Shown here: piece by piece, positions 14,372 through 22,188 of the stretch
Layout of the letters: each line of letters begins with the position of its first letter
Position numbering within the stretch: position 1 is the stretch's first letter
IMG/VR virus record: IMGVR_UViG_3300028025_005046
Location: 1 to 50,420 of that record
Strand: one strand, 5' to 3'
DNA from: a virus
Length of the DNA: 50,420 nucleotides
Translations under genes and position numbers: made by a program
The notes under the pieces: generated by a model
The model's database searches: none
Told to the model about the DNA's origin: nothing
What the model saw: only the letters and a program-made list of their open reading frames with translations

Positions 14372-15343
14372 ATGTTCGAAATAGAAGAAGACCCGGGAGA
14401 CACTCAACCGCAGGTTGATGCACCTATCGACCTCCGCCCAGATCTATCCGTCCTCGGTATTGAAGAAGTTGATAAGGGCGTTTGCCAGGACAACTACATA
14501 AACCGTGGTATATTACGGCGAGCAGGAATGTCTTGGGACCCTGTCTATTCAACAACGGGACAAACAACCGGTCTCATCTTCGCACGAAGCAAAGAGTCAC
14601 GGATGGAGCGCCGCCTCCAGTCCCTCGCTGAAAAGCGTCCATTACTTCAAGTTCCAACGGACAACAACTCCGATTACATAACCGGCCTGGATCTACTTGC
14701 TGAAGAAGCAACGGACTACTTAGTTCCACCATGGGTTGTTCACTCGACCCGCCTCTACCTCAAAGAGCAAGAAGAGGGTCACACAAATCCAAAGCGTCAA
14801 CCGCTAGCCCAACCGCATCGCTGCCGCCAGGTAAAAGATGACGGTATTCGTTGTATGTTGTGGAGCTCTGGACGGATCAAGGATGACGGCCTGTGCCGAA
14901 TACACCTGAGATCTACGCAGCACAAAACCTCCGATGACATCGAACGGGCTCGTGCGAAGTTAGTCCAGGCAGCTCCTTACGCGGTTGACCTCCTTGAAGA
15001 TCTGATGGAGAACGCGGAGTCAGAACCTGTGAAGTTGAAAGCTGCAACGGAGATCCTAGATCGAGCCGGTGTACGTGGTGGTATTGAGATCGACTCGACG
15101 GTTGTTCTTGACGCCCGTCCAGCGGCGAGCATCATTGCGGATCGACTTGACAGATTGGCACAAGGTGCTATAAATACCGCAGCACGTCTAGCGGAGGCCG
15201 GCCTGCATGTTGAACCGGACAAAGAGATTATTGATGCCGAGATTGTAACCGACGGTGAGAAGTTAGATCCCGCAGCTAAGCTAACTTCTAACGAATCAAA
15301 CGATGATGATATAGCAGCTACAGCTGAAGGCGGCCAGGACTAA
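14372..15343 (+). CDS. Possible terminase small subunit-like protein
   Basis: 323 aa from the ATG at 14372 (CGGAGAGAACG upstream), preferred over the in-frame ATG at 14300. A Cys/His cluster (HRCRQVKDDGIRCMLW to CRIHL, about 150-182) resembles a zinc finger. Residues about 200-240 (AAPYAVDLLEDLMENAESEP then VKLKAATEILDRAGVRGG) look like the helical segment common in small terminases. The large subunit is 24 kb away at 39135, which is unusual, so a different DNA-binding role is possible. Three operator-like sites lie in or before the gene. Confidence 0.45.
   Translation: MFEIEEDPGDTQPQVDAPIDLRPDLSVLGIEEVDKGVCQDNYINRGILRRAGMSWDPVYSTTGQTTGLIFARSKESRMERRLQSLAEKRPLLQVPTDNNSDYITGLDLLAEEATDYLVPPWVVHSTRLYLKEQEEGHTNPKRQPLAQPHRCRQVKDDGIRCMLWSSGRIKDDGLCRIHLRSTQHKTSDDIERARAKLVQAAPYAVDLLEDLMENAESEPVKLKAATEILDRAGVRGGIEIDSTVVLDARPAASIIADRLDRLAQGAINTAARLAEAGLHVEPDKEIIDAEIVTDGEKLDPAAKLTSNESNDDDIAATAEGGQD
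15283..15295 (+). promoter_or_regulatory. AACTTCNAACGRA site inside a coding region
   Basis: AACTTCTAACGAA near the 3' end of the 14372 gene, read as L-T-S-N-E; the other intragenic sites are read in different frames. Confidence 0.5.
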
Positions 15344-15345
15344 CA

Positions 15346-15528
15346 ATGAACGAAGACATTAAGCTAGCGGCCCGCATGTTGTACGAGAACATCAAAGCGG
15401 ATATCGAAAACGCAAGTACACGGATCGAGCACATCCGACTAACGACGTTAGCTCAGGAAGCTCAGAATCTTTTAACGGAGATCGAGAAGTTCAACGGTGT
15501 GATAGACTCACCCCGTGAAGAAATTTAA
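15346..15528 (+). CDS. 60-aa helical hypothetical protein
   Basis: Begins 2 nt after the previous stop and overlaps the following GTG start by 14 nt. It is entirely helical with heptad-like spacing (ARMLYENIKADIENASTRIE), suggesting a coiled-coil oligomer. No family recognised. Confidence 0.6.
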   Translation: MNEDIKLAARMLYENIKADIENASTRIEHIRLTTLAQEAQNLLTEIEKFNGVIDSPREEI

Positions 15529-16390
15529 CCCAGCAGATAATCTGATTGCAACGGCCCGCAAGTATGTGGGTTATAAATCAGATCTTGGTGGGCGTAACAT
15601 CTTCGGCGAGCGCGTTGGTTATGATGCGACGGTATGGTCTGGGGCATTCATTGATGTGATCGCCCGGGAGAGCGGCCTGGATTTACCAAGCTTCGTTTAT
15701 AGTCCAGCTGCGCTCGCCGAATTCTTCCGCCGCGGACAACTTCGAATGAAACCGCAGCCAGGTGACATTGCCATCTTTAACTTCGCATCGATCACAACAA
15801 CTAACGGATCTAACTTTGCAGCAGCACATGTCGGCCTGGTTGTAGATACCCGGGAGCTAACTTCCAACGGACGGTTCCTAACCATCGAAGGAAATGTAAC
15901 CGGATCAACTTCTTACCAACAGTTCGACGGCGTGCATCAGAAGATCCGATATACGACGGAGGTCATCGCCTTCGCGCGGCCCGCTAACTTCGAACGAGGT
16001 ATTCGGAAGTTTGTACGTACAGCTGCAGCGGCCAGCTTCAAACTAGTAACGGGTCTTCGTGCTAAGTTCAGCGCTGCAGATCGGATCGAGCTCAGCCAGT
16101 TAGCTGAAGCTGCATCCCAACTTCTAACGGTTGATATCAAGATGTTGCGGCCAGGTACCAAGAACAAACATGTAACCGCGGTCCAACTAGCGCTGTCCCA
16201 GGTAACCGACATCTCAGGAGCTGAAGAAGGCAAGTGGGATCAAGCTACGGCGAGCGCGTTTGCTCGCTTCCAAAGAAACATTGGACGTGTAGGATCTGCA
16301 GCTAACGGTGCCCCTGAGGTGAATTCACTGCAGCGGCTTGCACACGTAACGGGTTTGTTTGAAGTTGCAGCTAGTGCGTCAGCGAATTAA
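15515..16390 (+). CDS. CHAP-like endolysin homologue with Ser in place of catalytic Cys, plus PG-binding domain
   Basis: 291 aa from GTG. Residues 7-155 follow the CHAP layout: LIATARKYVGY, then VWSGAFIDVIARESGL where the family has WCGAFV, then PGDIAIF and AAHVGLVV with the expected His105. Position 42 is TCT (Ser), one base from TGT. Residues about 209-262 are PG_binding_1 (MLRPGTKNKHVTAVQLALSQ). No signal peptide. It may bind wall without cutting it, use Ser, or be decayed. It sits apart from the M23 lysis block. Two operator-like sites lie inside. Confidence 0.72.
   Translation: MKKFNPADNLIATARKYVGYKSDLGGRNIFGERVGYDATVWSGAFIDVIARESGLDLPSFVYSPAALAEFFRRGQLRMKPQPGDIAIFNFASITTTNGSNFAAAHVGLVVDTRELTSNGRFLTIEGNVTGSTSYQQFDGVHQKIRYTTEVIAFARPANFERGIRKFVRTAAAASFKLVTGLRAKFSAADRIELSQLAEAASQLLTVDIKMLRPGTKNKHVTAVQLALSQVTDISGAEEGKWDQATASAFARFQRNIGRVGSAANGAPEVNSLQRLAHVTGLFEVAASASAN
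15859..15871 (+). promoter_or_regulatory. AACTTCNAACGRA site inside a coding region
   Basis: AACTTCCAACGGA within the CHAP-like gene. One-mismatch copies lie at 15986 and 16119. Confidence 0.5.
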
Positions 16391-16682
16391 AGACGGCTTG
16401 CGCCAATACATAGCGCAGTTCAAACGAGCACCGTGGTGGGTTAAAGTCATCGCGACTATATGTCTTGCATATTTAGTCATGCCGATCGATCCATTCGATG
16501 TGCTCTTCCCATGGATGGCATTCAGTGACGATCTATTCATTGCGGGCCTGCTTCTTAAGCTTCTTCACAAGTACGGGTCCGTCCCATCTGATGAGAAGCT
16601 CACCCCGCTGCAACTTCTAACGAAGATCCTTCCACCCCGTCGTAAGAAGAACGTCGACTCGCAGCTTCGAAAGATTCGTTAG
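16374..16682 (+). CDS. DUF1232 (YkvA-like) membrane protein
   Basis: About 102 aa from GTG at 16374, overlapping the preceding stop; a TTG at 16359 is alternative. The family signature is clear: WWVKVIATICLAYLVMPIDP with the YLxxPIDxxP loop, then SDDLFIAGLLLKLL, giving two membrane spans. The tail is basic (PPRRKKN). DUF1232 function is unknown. An exact operator-like site lies near the 3' end. Confidence 0.75.
   Translation: MRQRIKDGLRQYIAQFKRAPWWVKVIATICLAYLVMPIDPFDVLFPWMAFSDDLFIAGLLLKLLHKYGSVPSDEKLTPLQLLTKILPPRRKKNVDSQLRKIR
16612..16624 (+). promoter_or_regulatory. AACTTCNAACGRA site inside a coding region
   Basis: AACTTCTAACGAA within the DUF1232 gene. Confidence 0.5.
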
Positions 16683-16699
16683 AGCTCGGCTGCCGGAAG

Positions 16700-16759
16700 A
16701 ACTTCCAACGAACCGATGTGAAGTTTAGATCCGGCCGCCGGCAGCTAACATCAAACGAA
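16700..16759 (+). promoter_or_regulatory. Two operator-like sites upstream of the HicA-like gene
   Basis: AACTTCCAACGAA (16700-16712, exact) and AACATCAAACGAA (16747-16759, one change) lie 31-90 nt before the -35 at 16790. Confidence 0.55.
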
Positions 16760-16789
16760 TGGTGCGACACACCGATGACAGCGGCCTGC

Positions 16790-16819
16790 TTGACAAATGT
16801 CACATTGCACTGCTACGGT
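16790..16819 (+). promoter_or_regulatory. Promoter of the leaderless HicA-like gene
   Basis: TTGACA (16790-16795), 18-nt spacer, TACGGT (16814-16819), then exactly six bases to the ATG. Confidence 0.75.
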
Positions 16820-16825
16820 TACAAC

Positions 16826-17044
16826 ATGGCTAATAACTATGTGAAACTCATGAAGCGCGTCGTGAAGATTGCGATTGAAAACGGGTGGGACGTCACGATG
16901 ACCTCACGCGGACACTATCGCTTTGTCTCTCCCGACAAGACTCAACCGATAATCCACTTAAGCGGCACGCCCTCAGATAGCAAGACTTACATCTGTGGCA
17001 TGGCTCAACTAAGACGGCACGGCCTGCCAGTTCCTAACCGATGA
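16826..17044 (+). CDS. HicA-like small protein, leaderless
   Basis: 72 aa. The pattern IAIENGWDVTMTSRGHYRFV with a conserved-looking GH and a following strand-helix resembles the dsRBD-like fold of HicA mRNA interferases, whose active His sits in a similar turn. Many actinophages carry similar solitary proteins. No HicB antitoxin is evident. The ATG at 16826 is chosen because a -10 lies six bases upstream; a longer frame upstream lacks signals. Confidence 0.6.
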   Translation: MANNYVKLMKRVVKIAIENGWDVTMTSRGHYRFVSPDKTQPIIHLSGTPSDSKTYICGMAQLRRHGLPVPNR

Positions 17045-17045
17045 T

Positions 17046-17074
17046 TTGACAACGGCCTGCTCTACACTTAACCT
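17046..17074 (+). promoter_or_regulatory. Probable promoter of the 17103 gene
   Basis: TTGACA (17046-17051), 17-nt spacer, TAACCT (17069-17074), directly after the preceding stop. Confidence 0.5.
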
Positions 17075-17102
17075 AAAAATGACGACCGAAAGGAAGGGAA
17101 CC

Positions 17103-17312
17103 ATGCCTACTAAGAAGAAGAAGAAGACCTACAACACACGGAGCATCGTTTCACTAGCAATCAACGTTGACAGCGTCAACGACAGAGAACCGCTGACCAA
17201 GTCAGAAATCAAACGGCGTGCGCTTGAGATGTTCATGTGGGAGATGAAGAATCACCCAGACACGTTCAAGAAGTACATAACCGTCACGGTCATTGACGAC
17301 AAGTACGTCTAG
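17103..17312 (+). CDS. 69-aa basic hypothetical protein
   Basis: The ATG at 17103 is chosen because AAGGAAGGGAA lies upstream. It starts MPTKKKKKTYN, followed by a helix (LTKSEIKRRALEMFMWEMKN) and a C-terminal strand. It could be a small ribbon-helix or nucleic-acid binder, but no family is recognised. Adjacent to the HicA-like gene but not HicB-like by eye. Confidence 0.6.
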   Translation: MPTKKKKKTYNTRSIVSLAINVDSVNDREPLTKSEIKRRALEMFMWEMKNHPDTFKKYITVTVIDDKYV

Positions 17313-17325
17313 AGATAAACGGCAA

Positions 17326-17350
17326 GCCCTCTGCTAAGCAGGGGGTTTTT
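17326..17350 (+). terminator. Terminator after the 17103 gene
   Basis: GCCCTCTGC-TAA-GCAGGGGG stem-loop followed by TTTTTG. Confidence 0.8.
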
Positions 17351-17405
17351 GTCTACGGCGAGCGCTTCTCCAATCACTATCTACAGAACGGGTTATGCTA
17401 ACCGT

Positions 17406-17681
17406 ATGAGAAACATAGAACTCCACGTGATGGAAAACAATGCAGATGTTGGTGACGGTATAACCTCAGGGTTACTCGAGATAGAGGAGCTTGACGGTGC
17501 CGAATGTGCAGCATGTGCTGAAGAGGTGGGGCACATCGCAGGGACGTTCTTTCCTTACGCAGTAGCGCTGGACGAAGAGTCCCAATGGTTGGTGTGCACC
17601 GAATGCGCTAGTGATGTTCTTGAGACCTCTCCGATAGACGAAGGACCTTTCGAATACTTCACCAAAGACGCCGACGACTAG
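17406..17681 (+). CDS. 91-aa CxxC protein, leaderless
   Basis: TATGCT (17394-17399) is six bases before the ATG at 17406, so this start is preferred to the upstream in-frame start at 17349. Cysteines in CAACAEE and CTECASD form a likely zinc ribbon; the rest is acidic. The first copy of the 16-mer repeat begins in its stop codon. Confidence 0.65.
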   Translation: MRNIELHVMENNADVGDGITSGLLEIEELDGAECAACAEEVGHIAGTFFPYAVALDEESQWLVCTECASDVLETSPIDEGPFEYFTKDADD

Positions 17682-17744
17682 TATTCATTTTTTATCAAAA
17701 CACCTCCGACACGATTTGTATTTGACATAGGATTCGTGTAAAGT
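17681..17744 (+). promoter_or_regulatory. Array promoter module 1
   Basis: 16-mer GTATTCATTTTTTATC at 17681-17696, ACACG at 17709, -35 TTGTAT (17716), -10 TAAAGT (17739-17744); 42 nt between 16-mer and -10. Drives the 17778 gene. Confidence 0.7.
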
Positions 17745-17777
17745 TCCGAGTAAGTAATCAAACTGAAAAGGACGAAA

Positions 17778-18311
17778 ATGCACGTATGTCAAATCATGCT
17801 TATTGAGGCGTCAAGCCCACAAGAAGCATTTCACGATGTCTGGTCTCTCATTGGCGACAGCACAGACGCAAACTGGTCAGACTGGAACAACACAGAGCCA
17901 AGTTCTATGAACTTCGCTGGACGCTGGTCTGGTTGTGTGTTTGGCGAAGTCAACGACGAGGGCGAGTTCATGAGGGTTGACACCAACCCAAATCACTTGT
18001 GCTATTCAGATGACCCTGCGCTCGCAGAAACAGTAATCACTCACTACTTAGAGGAACGAATCGCTACGATTCGCAAATACCAGCGTGAGGCGATTGACCT
18101 ATCTACTTATGCGTATGACCCATACACAGACAAGTTGGACATGCCTCTATACATGACCCACAAGTTGGCACAACTTCTGGACGACAAGTGGACTCCAGAC
18201 ACAGGTATCTATGACTTGATGAACTGGACTGGAAACTTGCGCTACTTCTTAGAGCGAGTAAAGAACAACCCAGACAAGCAGTTCCTAATCCCAGTAGATT
18301 TTCACTTCTAA
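17778..18311 (+). CDS. Hypothetical protein (177 aa), first array gene
   Basis: AAAAGGACG precedes the ATG. The N-terminal half has a pattern of aromatic residues and acidic loops (FHDVWSLIGDSTDANWSDWN), the C-terminal half is helical with VKNNPDKQFLIPVDFHF at the end. No signal peptide or membrane span. It resembles actinophage orphan proteins in style, but I recognise no family. Confidence 0.7.
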   Translation: MHVCQIMLIEASSPQEAFHDVWSLIGDSTDANWSDWNNTEPSSMNFAGRWSGCVFGEVNDEGEFMRVDTNPNHLCYSDDPALAETVITHYLEERIATIRKYQREAIDLSTYAYDPYTDKLDMPLYMTHKLAQLLDDKWTPDTGIYDLMNWTGNLRYFLERVKNNPDKQFLIPVDFHF

Positions 18312-18341
18312 GACACGCCAAAAAATAAATCACGAATGGAC

Positions 18342-18371
18342 TTGACAACTTCGAACGAATCATGCTAAGTT
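18342..18371 (+). promoter_or_regulatory. Promoter with an operator in its spacer
   Basis: TTGACA (18342-18347), 18-nt spacer, TAAGTT (18366-18371). The exact site AACTTCGAACGAA (18347-18359) fills most of the spacer, so a bound protein would exclude RNA polymerase. It drives the three-gene AAA+/VWA operon, and lacks the 16-mer. Confidence 0.7.
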
Positions 18372-18419
18372 CGACTTGTTGGAAAAATCCAGCACACCAA
18401 ATAGATAAGGACGAGAATC

Positions 18420-18962
18420 ATGGATTCAGAATCACTAGGAACTTTTGGGGAACTATCTCCAGAAGTAGCAGGGGCAGTTGCGCTCGCCGAGATGAGCAAC
18501 AAGCCAAAGGTAATGGGAATGGGTATCTACCTAGAGTTCCCAAAGGACGAGGGTAAATCAACTACACAGGTTCTAATTACTCCACAGGGAAAGAACGAAA
18601 AGGGAGAAGTCGTGGACATGGCAGTTATCTCTCGCACAGTTTCAGACTGGTCTCCAAGAAAGCAGTGGAGAGTGAACATGGTTCGACCAAGCGCACCAGC
18701 AGAGACACTAAGTTCAGACGATAAGGCGTTGGACATGGCAGGTCAGGTCGAGCGTTTTGTAAAGCGTCAAATGATGTATGGACTTACAAGTCTGCGTGGC
18801 GCACGACCAATCGTTTTCGAAATGACAGATGTGGACTTCACAGATGTTCGTTCATGGAAAGCACCTGCGAGCGCACTTCGCAGAATCCAGAAAGCACGAG
18901 TGGCAGTTGGATTCCCAGAAAAACTATTCGAAACACCAGCAACACCAACACCAACTATTTAG
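18420..18962 (+). CDS. Hypothetical protein of the AAA+/VWA operon (180 aa)
   Basis: AAGGACGAG precedes the ATG. A beta-rich middle (KVMGMGIYLEFPKDEGKSTT, VLITPQG, VVDMAVISRTVSDWSP) and a helical basic C-terminal part (APASALRRIQKARVAVGFPE) suggest a substrate-recognition or adaptor domain for the ATPase downstream. No family recognised; the functional link is inferred only from the operon. Confidence 0.65.
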   Translation: MDSESLGTFGELSPEVAGAVALAEMSNKPKVMGMGIYLEFPKDEGKSTTQVLITPQGKNEKGEVVDMAVISRTVSDWSPRKQWRVNMVRPSAPAETLSSDDKALDMAGQVERFVKRQMMYGLTSLRGARPIVFEMTDVDFTDVRSWKAPASALRRIQKARVAVGFPEKLFETPATPTPTI

Positions 18963-18983
18963 TCAGAAAAGGACGGAAAAATT

Positions 18984-20006
18984 ATGACTACTACAATCAC
19001 AACACCAGCACCAGAGCCAACTATTGACGACTTGTTCCCAGACTTGTCTGCGCTTGTTTATGGCGTAGCAGTTCAGGACTTGGACGCAACAAAAGTTCCA
19101 GCAGGTCTTAGTTCACTTATGCCAGCCAGCGCACGAGCAAATGTTCGTGCTAAAGTTGGAACTGGAACTCCAAAGGCAAAGGTAAACAAAGTGGTAAATG
19201 TTGGCGCATTAGAGGGCGTGGAAAAATACGCACGACCAAATGGTCAGGACTACTACTCTCGCACTTGGGGCGAACACACAGACATTGAGGTTCTGCGTAA
19301 AGCACGAGGCGCAGGTCAGTATGTTCTACTTTATGGCGCACCAGGAACAGGAAAAACAGCCTGCGTTGAGGGTGCGTTCCCAGACGAACTTTACACAGTT
19401 CTTGGTTCTGGCGACACAGAACTTTCAGACTTCATTGGTGGTTATGTTCAGACCCCAAGTGGCAACTTCGAATGGGTGGACGGCGCATTGGTGAAATCTG
19501 CCGAGCAGGGAAAAGTTTTGCTCATTGACGAAATTGGTTTGATTGACCCGAAAGTTCTATCTGCGGTTTATGGACTTATGGACGGCAGAAAAGAAATCAC
19601 AATCACACAGAATCCAGAGCGAGGCACAGTCAAAGCAAAGGACGGATTTTTCGTCATTGGTGCGACCAACCCGAACGCACCTGGAGTTCGACTTTCAGAG
19701 GCACTTCTATCTCGTTTCTCAATTCAGGTAGAAATGACGACAGACTGGGCATTGGCAAAGAAGTTGGGAGTTCCTGCGACAGCAGTTTCAGCCTCACAGA
19801 ACTTGGCAAAGAAACAGGCGAACGGCGAAACTTCATGGTCTCCACAGTTCCGAGAGTTGCTTGCGTTCCGAGACCTAAGCGAATTGTTTGGTTCGAAGTG
19901 GGCAGTCCAGAACTTGCTTGCCAGCGCACCAGAAATTGACAGAAGTGTCGTGGCAGATGTATTCACACGAGTTTTCGGTGAGGCAGTTCTGCCAGCGAAA
20001 ATCTAG
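18984..20006 (+). CDS. MoxR-type AAA+ ATPase (AAA_5)
   Basis: 340 aa. Walker A GAPGTGKT (118-125), Walker B VLLIDEIGLI with Asp182/Glu183, sensor 1 FFVIGATNPNAPG and the sensor-2/arginine region LLSRFSIQVE are intact. The insert-rich order (GDTELSDFIGGY then LMDGRKEI) is that of MoxR/CbbQ/CobS-type remodellers, which pair with VWA proteins to remodel or insert metal into partner proteins. A VWA gene follows directly, which supports the assignment. AAAAGGACGG is the ribosome site. Confidence 0.9.
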   Translation: MTTTITTPAPEPTIDDLFPDLSALVYGVAVQDLDATKVPAGLSSLMPASARANVRAKVGTGTPKAKVNKVVNVGALEGVEKYARPNGQDYYSRTWGEHTDIEVLRKARGAGQYVLLYGAPGTGKTACVEGAFPDELYTVLGSGDTELSDFIGGYVQTPSGNFEWVDGALVKSAEQGKVLLIDEIGLIDPKVLSAVYGLMDGRKEITITQNPERGTVKAKDGFFVIGATNPNAPGVRLSEALLSRFSIQVEMTTDWALAKKLGVPATAVSASQNLAKKQANGETSWSPQFRELLAFRDLSELFGSKWAVQNLLASAPEIDRSVVADVFTRVFGEAVLPAKI

Positions 20007-20026
20007 CAATTCCGTCCTGCTAGAAA

Positions 20027-20071
20027 TTGGCAGGGAACACGATTCGAAAATGAACTTGCGTTCCCTGCCAA
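20027..20071 (+). other. Strong intergenic hairpin between ATPase and VWA genes
   Basis: TTGGCAGGGAAC (20027-20038) pairs perfectly with GTTCCCTGCCAA (20060-20071). There is no T run after it, so it looks like an mRNA processing or stability element that could set the ratio of the two proteins. Confidence 0.7.
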
Positions 20072-20124
20072 ATCTGGTAAGGTTGGATTAGCAACAAATC
20101 AAGAGACAACGAAAGGACGAAATC

Positions 20125-21882
20125 ATGTCTCACTTTTCACGACTAGCAACACGCACCAGCACCACACCTAAAGAGTGGCTACGCACTTGTTCAGAGATTG
20201 GACAAGTTGTGAACGCATGGTCAGGCAGAAATGACTTGGCAGTTTACGCAGGTGAGGACGCAGTATCAGGCGAGGCAATCGCCGCATTTTATCACCAGAC
20301 AGCAGAAGTAGAAATCAACCTGCCAAAGGCGTTCGGAAAAGCAACGACCCCAGAAATGGTTGGCGACTTTTCAGACAGAGACACGCAATACGACTTCGCA
20401 GAGGCGACTGGCGTTATCTATCACGAGGCACTTCACGCTCGCTATTCGAACTGGGATTACGACCTGCTAGAAAAAGCAGACGAAAAAGTTGGCACAACTT
20501 TTATGTTGCTAGAGGAATCACGAATCGAACGCAGGGGCGTTATTGAGATTCCACAGAATCAGTTGTTCTTACGAGCGTCAGGTCTGAACTTGGCACTAGA
20601 GGGATTGGACGAGGAATCAGTTTCCATGTTGTCTGATGTTCGTGCTTGCGCTCGTGTATCTGCGTTGGCACTAGCACGAGTAGACGCAGGTGTTCTAAAA
20701 CTTTCAGATGTTCGTTCGACATACGACAAGGTTGTCGAAGTTCTTGGCGCAGACTTGTTCGGAAAGTTGCGAGCAATCTGGGTAGAGTTCCAGACACTTT
20801 CAGTCGCACAGATTGAGCGTGGAATTGCGCTCGCCGAAAAGTGGAATGACTTGCTAAAAGAGGCAGACCCAGAGGGCGAACAGCCTAGCGCAGGTGAGAT
20901 GTCAAAGATGATTCAGGAACTTATGGAATCACTTGGCGAGGATTCAGAGGGAACTTCTATGTCAGTCTCTATGGACTTGGGCGACCAGCAGACCAAAGAG
21001 GAAATGGACAAAGACGCAAAGACACGAGCGAGCGAAAGCAAGCGTCAGAACGAATCACGCAAAGACGCACAGGAAATCTTTTCTCGTTCGACTGGTTCGA
21101 ATGGCACAGACTCTAATTCGTCTCTAATGGAACAGCGCAACCCAACTGGACACGAGCGAGCAAGCGCAGTCAAGATTGGTCAGATGTTGGAAAAGGCAAA
21201 GTATCGTGAGCGTTCTGAAACTGTTGTGAAATCTCACGCACCAGCAGGGAAACTAAAATCACGAGTTCTGATTCAGAACAAGGCGTTAGAATCCAAAGGC
21301 GTTCGTGAACTTGCGCCAGCGTGGAGACACAAGACACGCAAGCACACAGACGACCCAACACTCTCTATCGGAATCATGGTGGACATTAGTGGCTCTATGA
21401 GTTCGGCTATGGAATCTATGGCAACGACAGCGTGGGTTCTCGGTGAGGCAGGGCGCAGGATTCAGGCTCGGACGGCTATGGTCTACTTCGGTTCAGATGT
21501 TTTCCCAACTCTCAAAGTTGGACAGAAGTTGGACAAGGTTTCGGTTTACTCCGCACCAGACGGAACGGAAAAGTTTGGCAAGGCGTTCCGAGCATTGGAC
21601 GGCGCACTTGACTTGACTTACGGCACAGGCGTTCGCTTGCTCGTGATTGTATCGGACGGACACTTCACAGGCACAGAGAGCGAGAACGCAAAACAGACGG
21701 CTCGCCTTTGTAAAGAGAACGGCGTGGCGGTGTTGTGGATTACGCCGAAAGAATGTATGGGCAGTCAAGGCTCGTATCTGCTAGGTGGATACGGCGAGGT
21801 TCTTGACAAAATGGAAACAGGCGAGATTGCGTTTGCGATTGGAAAGTCTGCGTCCAGCGCACTTGCGAAAGCGAGCGTGTAG
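20125..21882 (+). CDS. VWA-domain protein (CobT/ViaA-like) with HEALH motif
   Basis: 585 aa. An N-terminal helical part contains HEALHARYSNW (His100-Glu101-x-x-His104), a zincin-type motif, and LEESRIERR shortly after. An acidic, Glu/Ser-rich linker (about 245-345) follows. The C-terminal VWA domain has the MIDAS DISGSMSS (about 415-425) and VIVSDGHF. This layout is that of CobT/MoxR-partner proteins. With the AAA+ neighbour it probably forms a chaperone-like complex acting on an unknown target. GAAAGGACG precedes the ATG. Confidence 0.88.
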   Translation: MSHFSRLATRTSTTPKEWLRTCSEIGQVVNAWSGRNDLAVYAGEDAVSGEAIAAFYHQTAEVEINLPKAFGKATTPEMVGDFSDRDTQYDFAEATGVIYHEALHARYSNWDYDLLEKADEKVGTTFMLLEESRIERRGVIEIPQNQLFLRASGLNLALEGLDEESVSMLSDVRACARVSALALARVDAGVLKLSDVRSTYDKVVEVLGADLFGKLRAIWVEFQTLSVAQIERGIALAEKWNDLLKEADPEGEQPSAGEMSKMIQELMESLGEDSEGTSMSVSMDLGDQQTKEEMDKDAKTRASESKRQNESRKDAQEIFSRSTGSNGTDSNSSLMEQRNPTGHERASAVKIGQMLEKAKYRERSETVVKSHAPAGKLKSRVLIQNKALESKGVRELAPAWRHKTRKHTDDPTLSIGIMVDISGSMSSAMESMATTAWVLGEAGRRIQARTAMVYFGSDVFPTLKVGQKLDKVSVYSAPDGTEKFGKAFRALDGALDLTYGTGVRLLVIVSDGHFTGTESENAKQTARLCKENGVAVLWITPKECMGSQGSYLLGGYGEVLDKMETGEIAFAIGKSASSALAKASV

Positions 21883-21894
21883 AGGGAGACAGAG

Positions 21895-21986
21895 TTCGCT
21901 AACGGATTGGAGTTTGTTCGTCCTTTCGCCAGCCGTTAGCGAATAGAGATACCCGATAGCCCCAAGCGGGTTGTCGGGTTTTTTCT
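21895..21986 (+). terminator. Hairpin plus terminator ending the AAA+/VWA operon
   Basis: TTCGCTAACGG (21895-21905) pairs with CCGTTAGCGAA (21933-21943); then ACCCGA (21951-21956) with TCGGGT (21974-21979) and TTTTTT form the terminator proper. Confidence 0.8.
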
Positions 21987-22038
21987 CGCTCGTTTGATTT
22001 ACAAAATGCCATGCCACTTCTAACGGAGTGCCTGGTGA

Positions 22039-22051
22039 TTCGTTCGAAGTT
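22039..22051 (-). promoter_or_regulatory. AACTTCNAACGRA site (exact, minus)
   Basis: TTCGTTCGAAGTT, just upstream of array module 2. A one-mismatch plus copy lies at 22015-22027. Confidence 0.5.
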
Positions 22052-22073
22052 CTCCGCTACTTTTTTTCGCCGA

Positions 22074-22152
22074 GTATTCATTTTTTATCCGCGAAAAAGA
22101 AAAGAGAAACTTCCGACGAGTCGCTTGTATTTTTTATCGAATCTGGTAATGT
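22074..22152 (+). promoter_or_regulatory. Array promoter module 2
   Basis: 16-mer 22074-22089, -35 TTGTAT (22125), -10 TAATGT (22147-22152); gap 57 nt. Confidence 0.7.
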
Positions 22153-22188
22153 AGACCTCGTAAGAACTTTCCACGAAAGGGGAACGAA

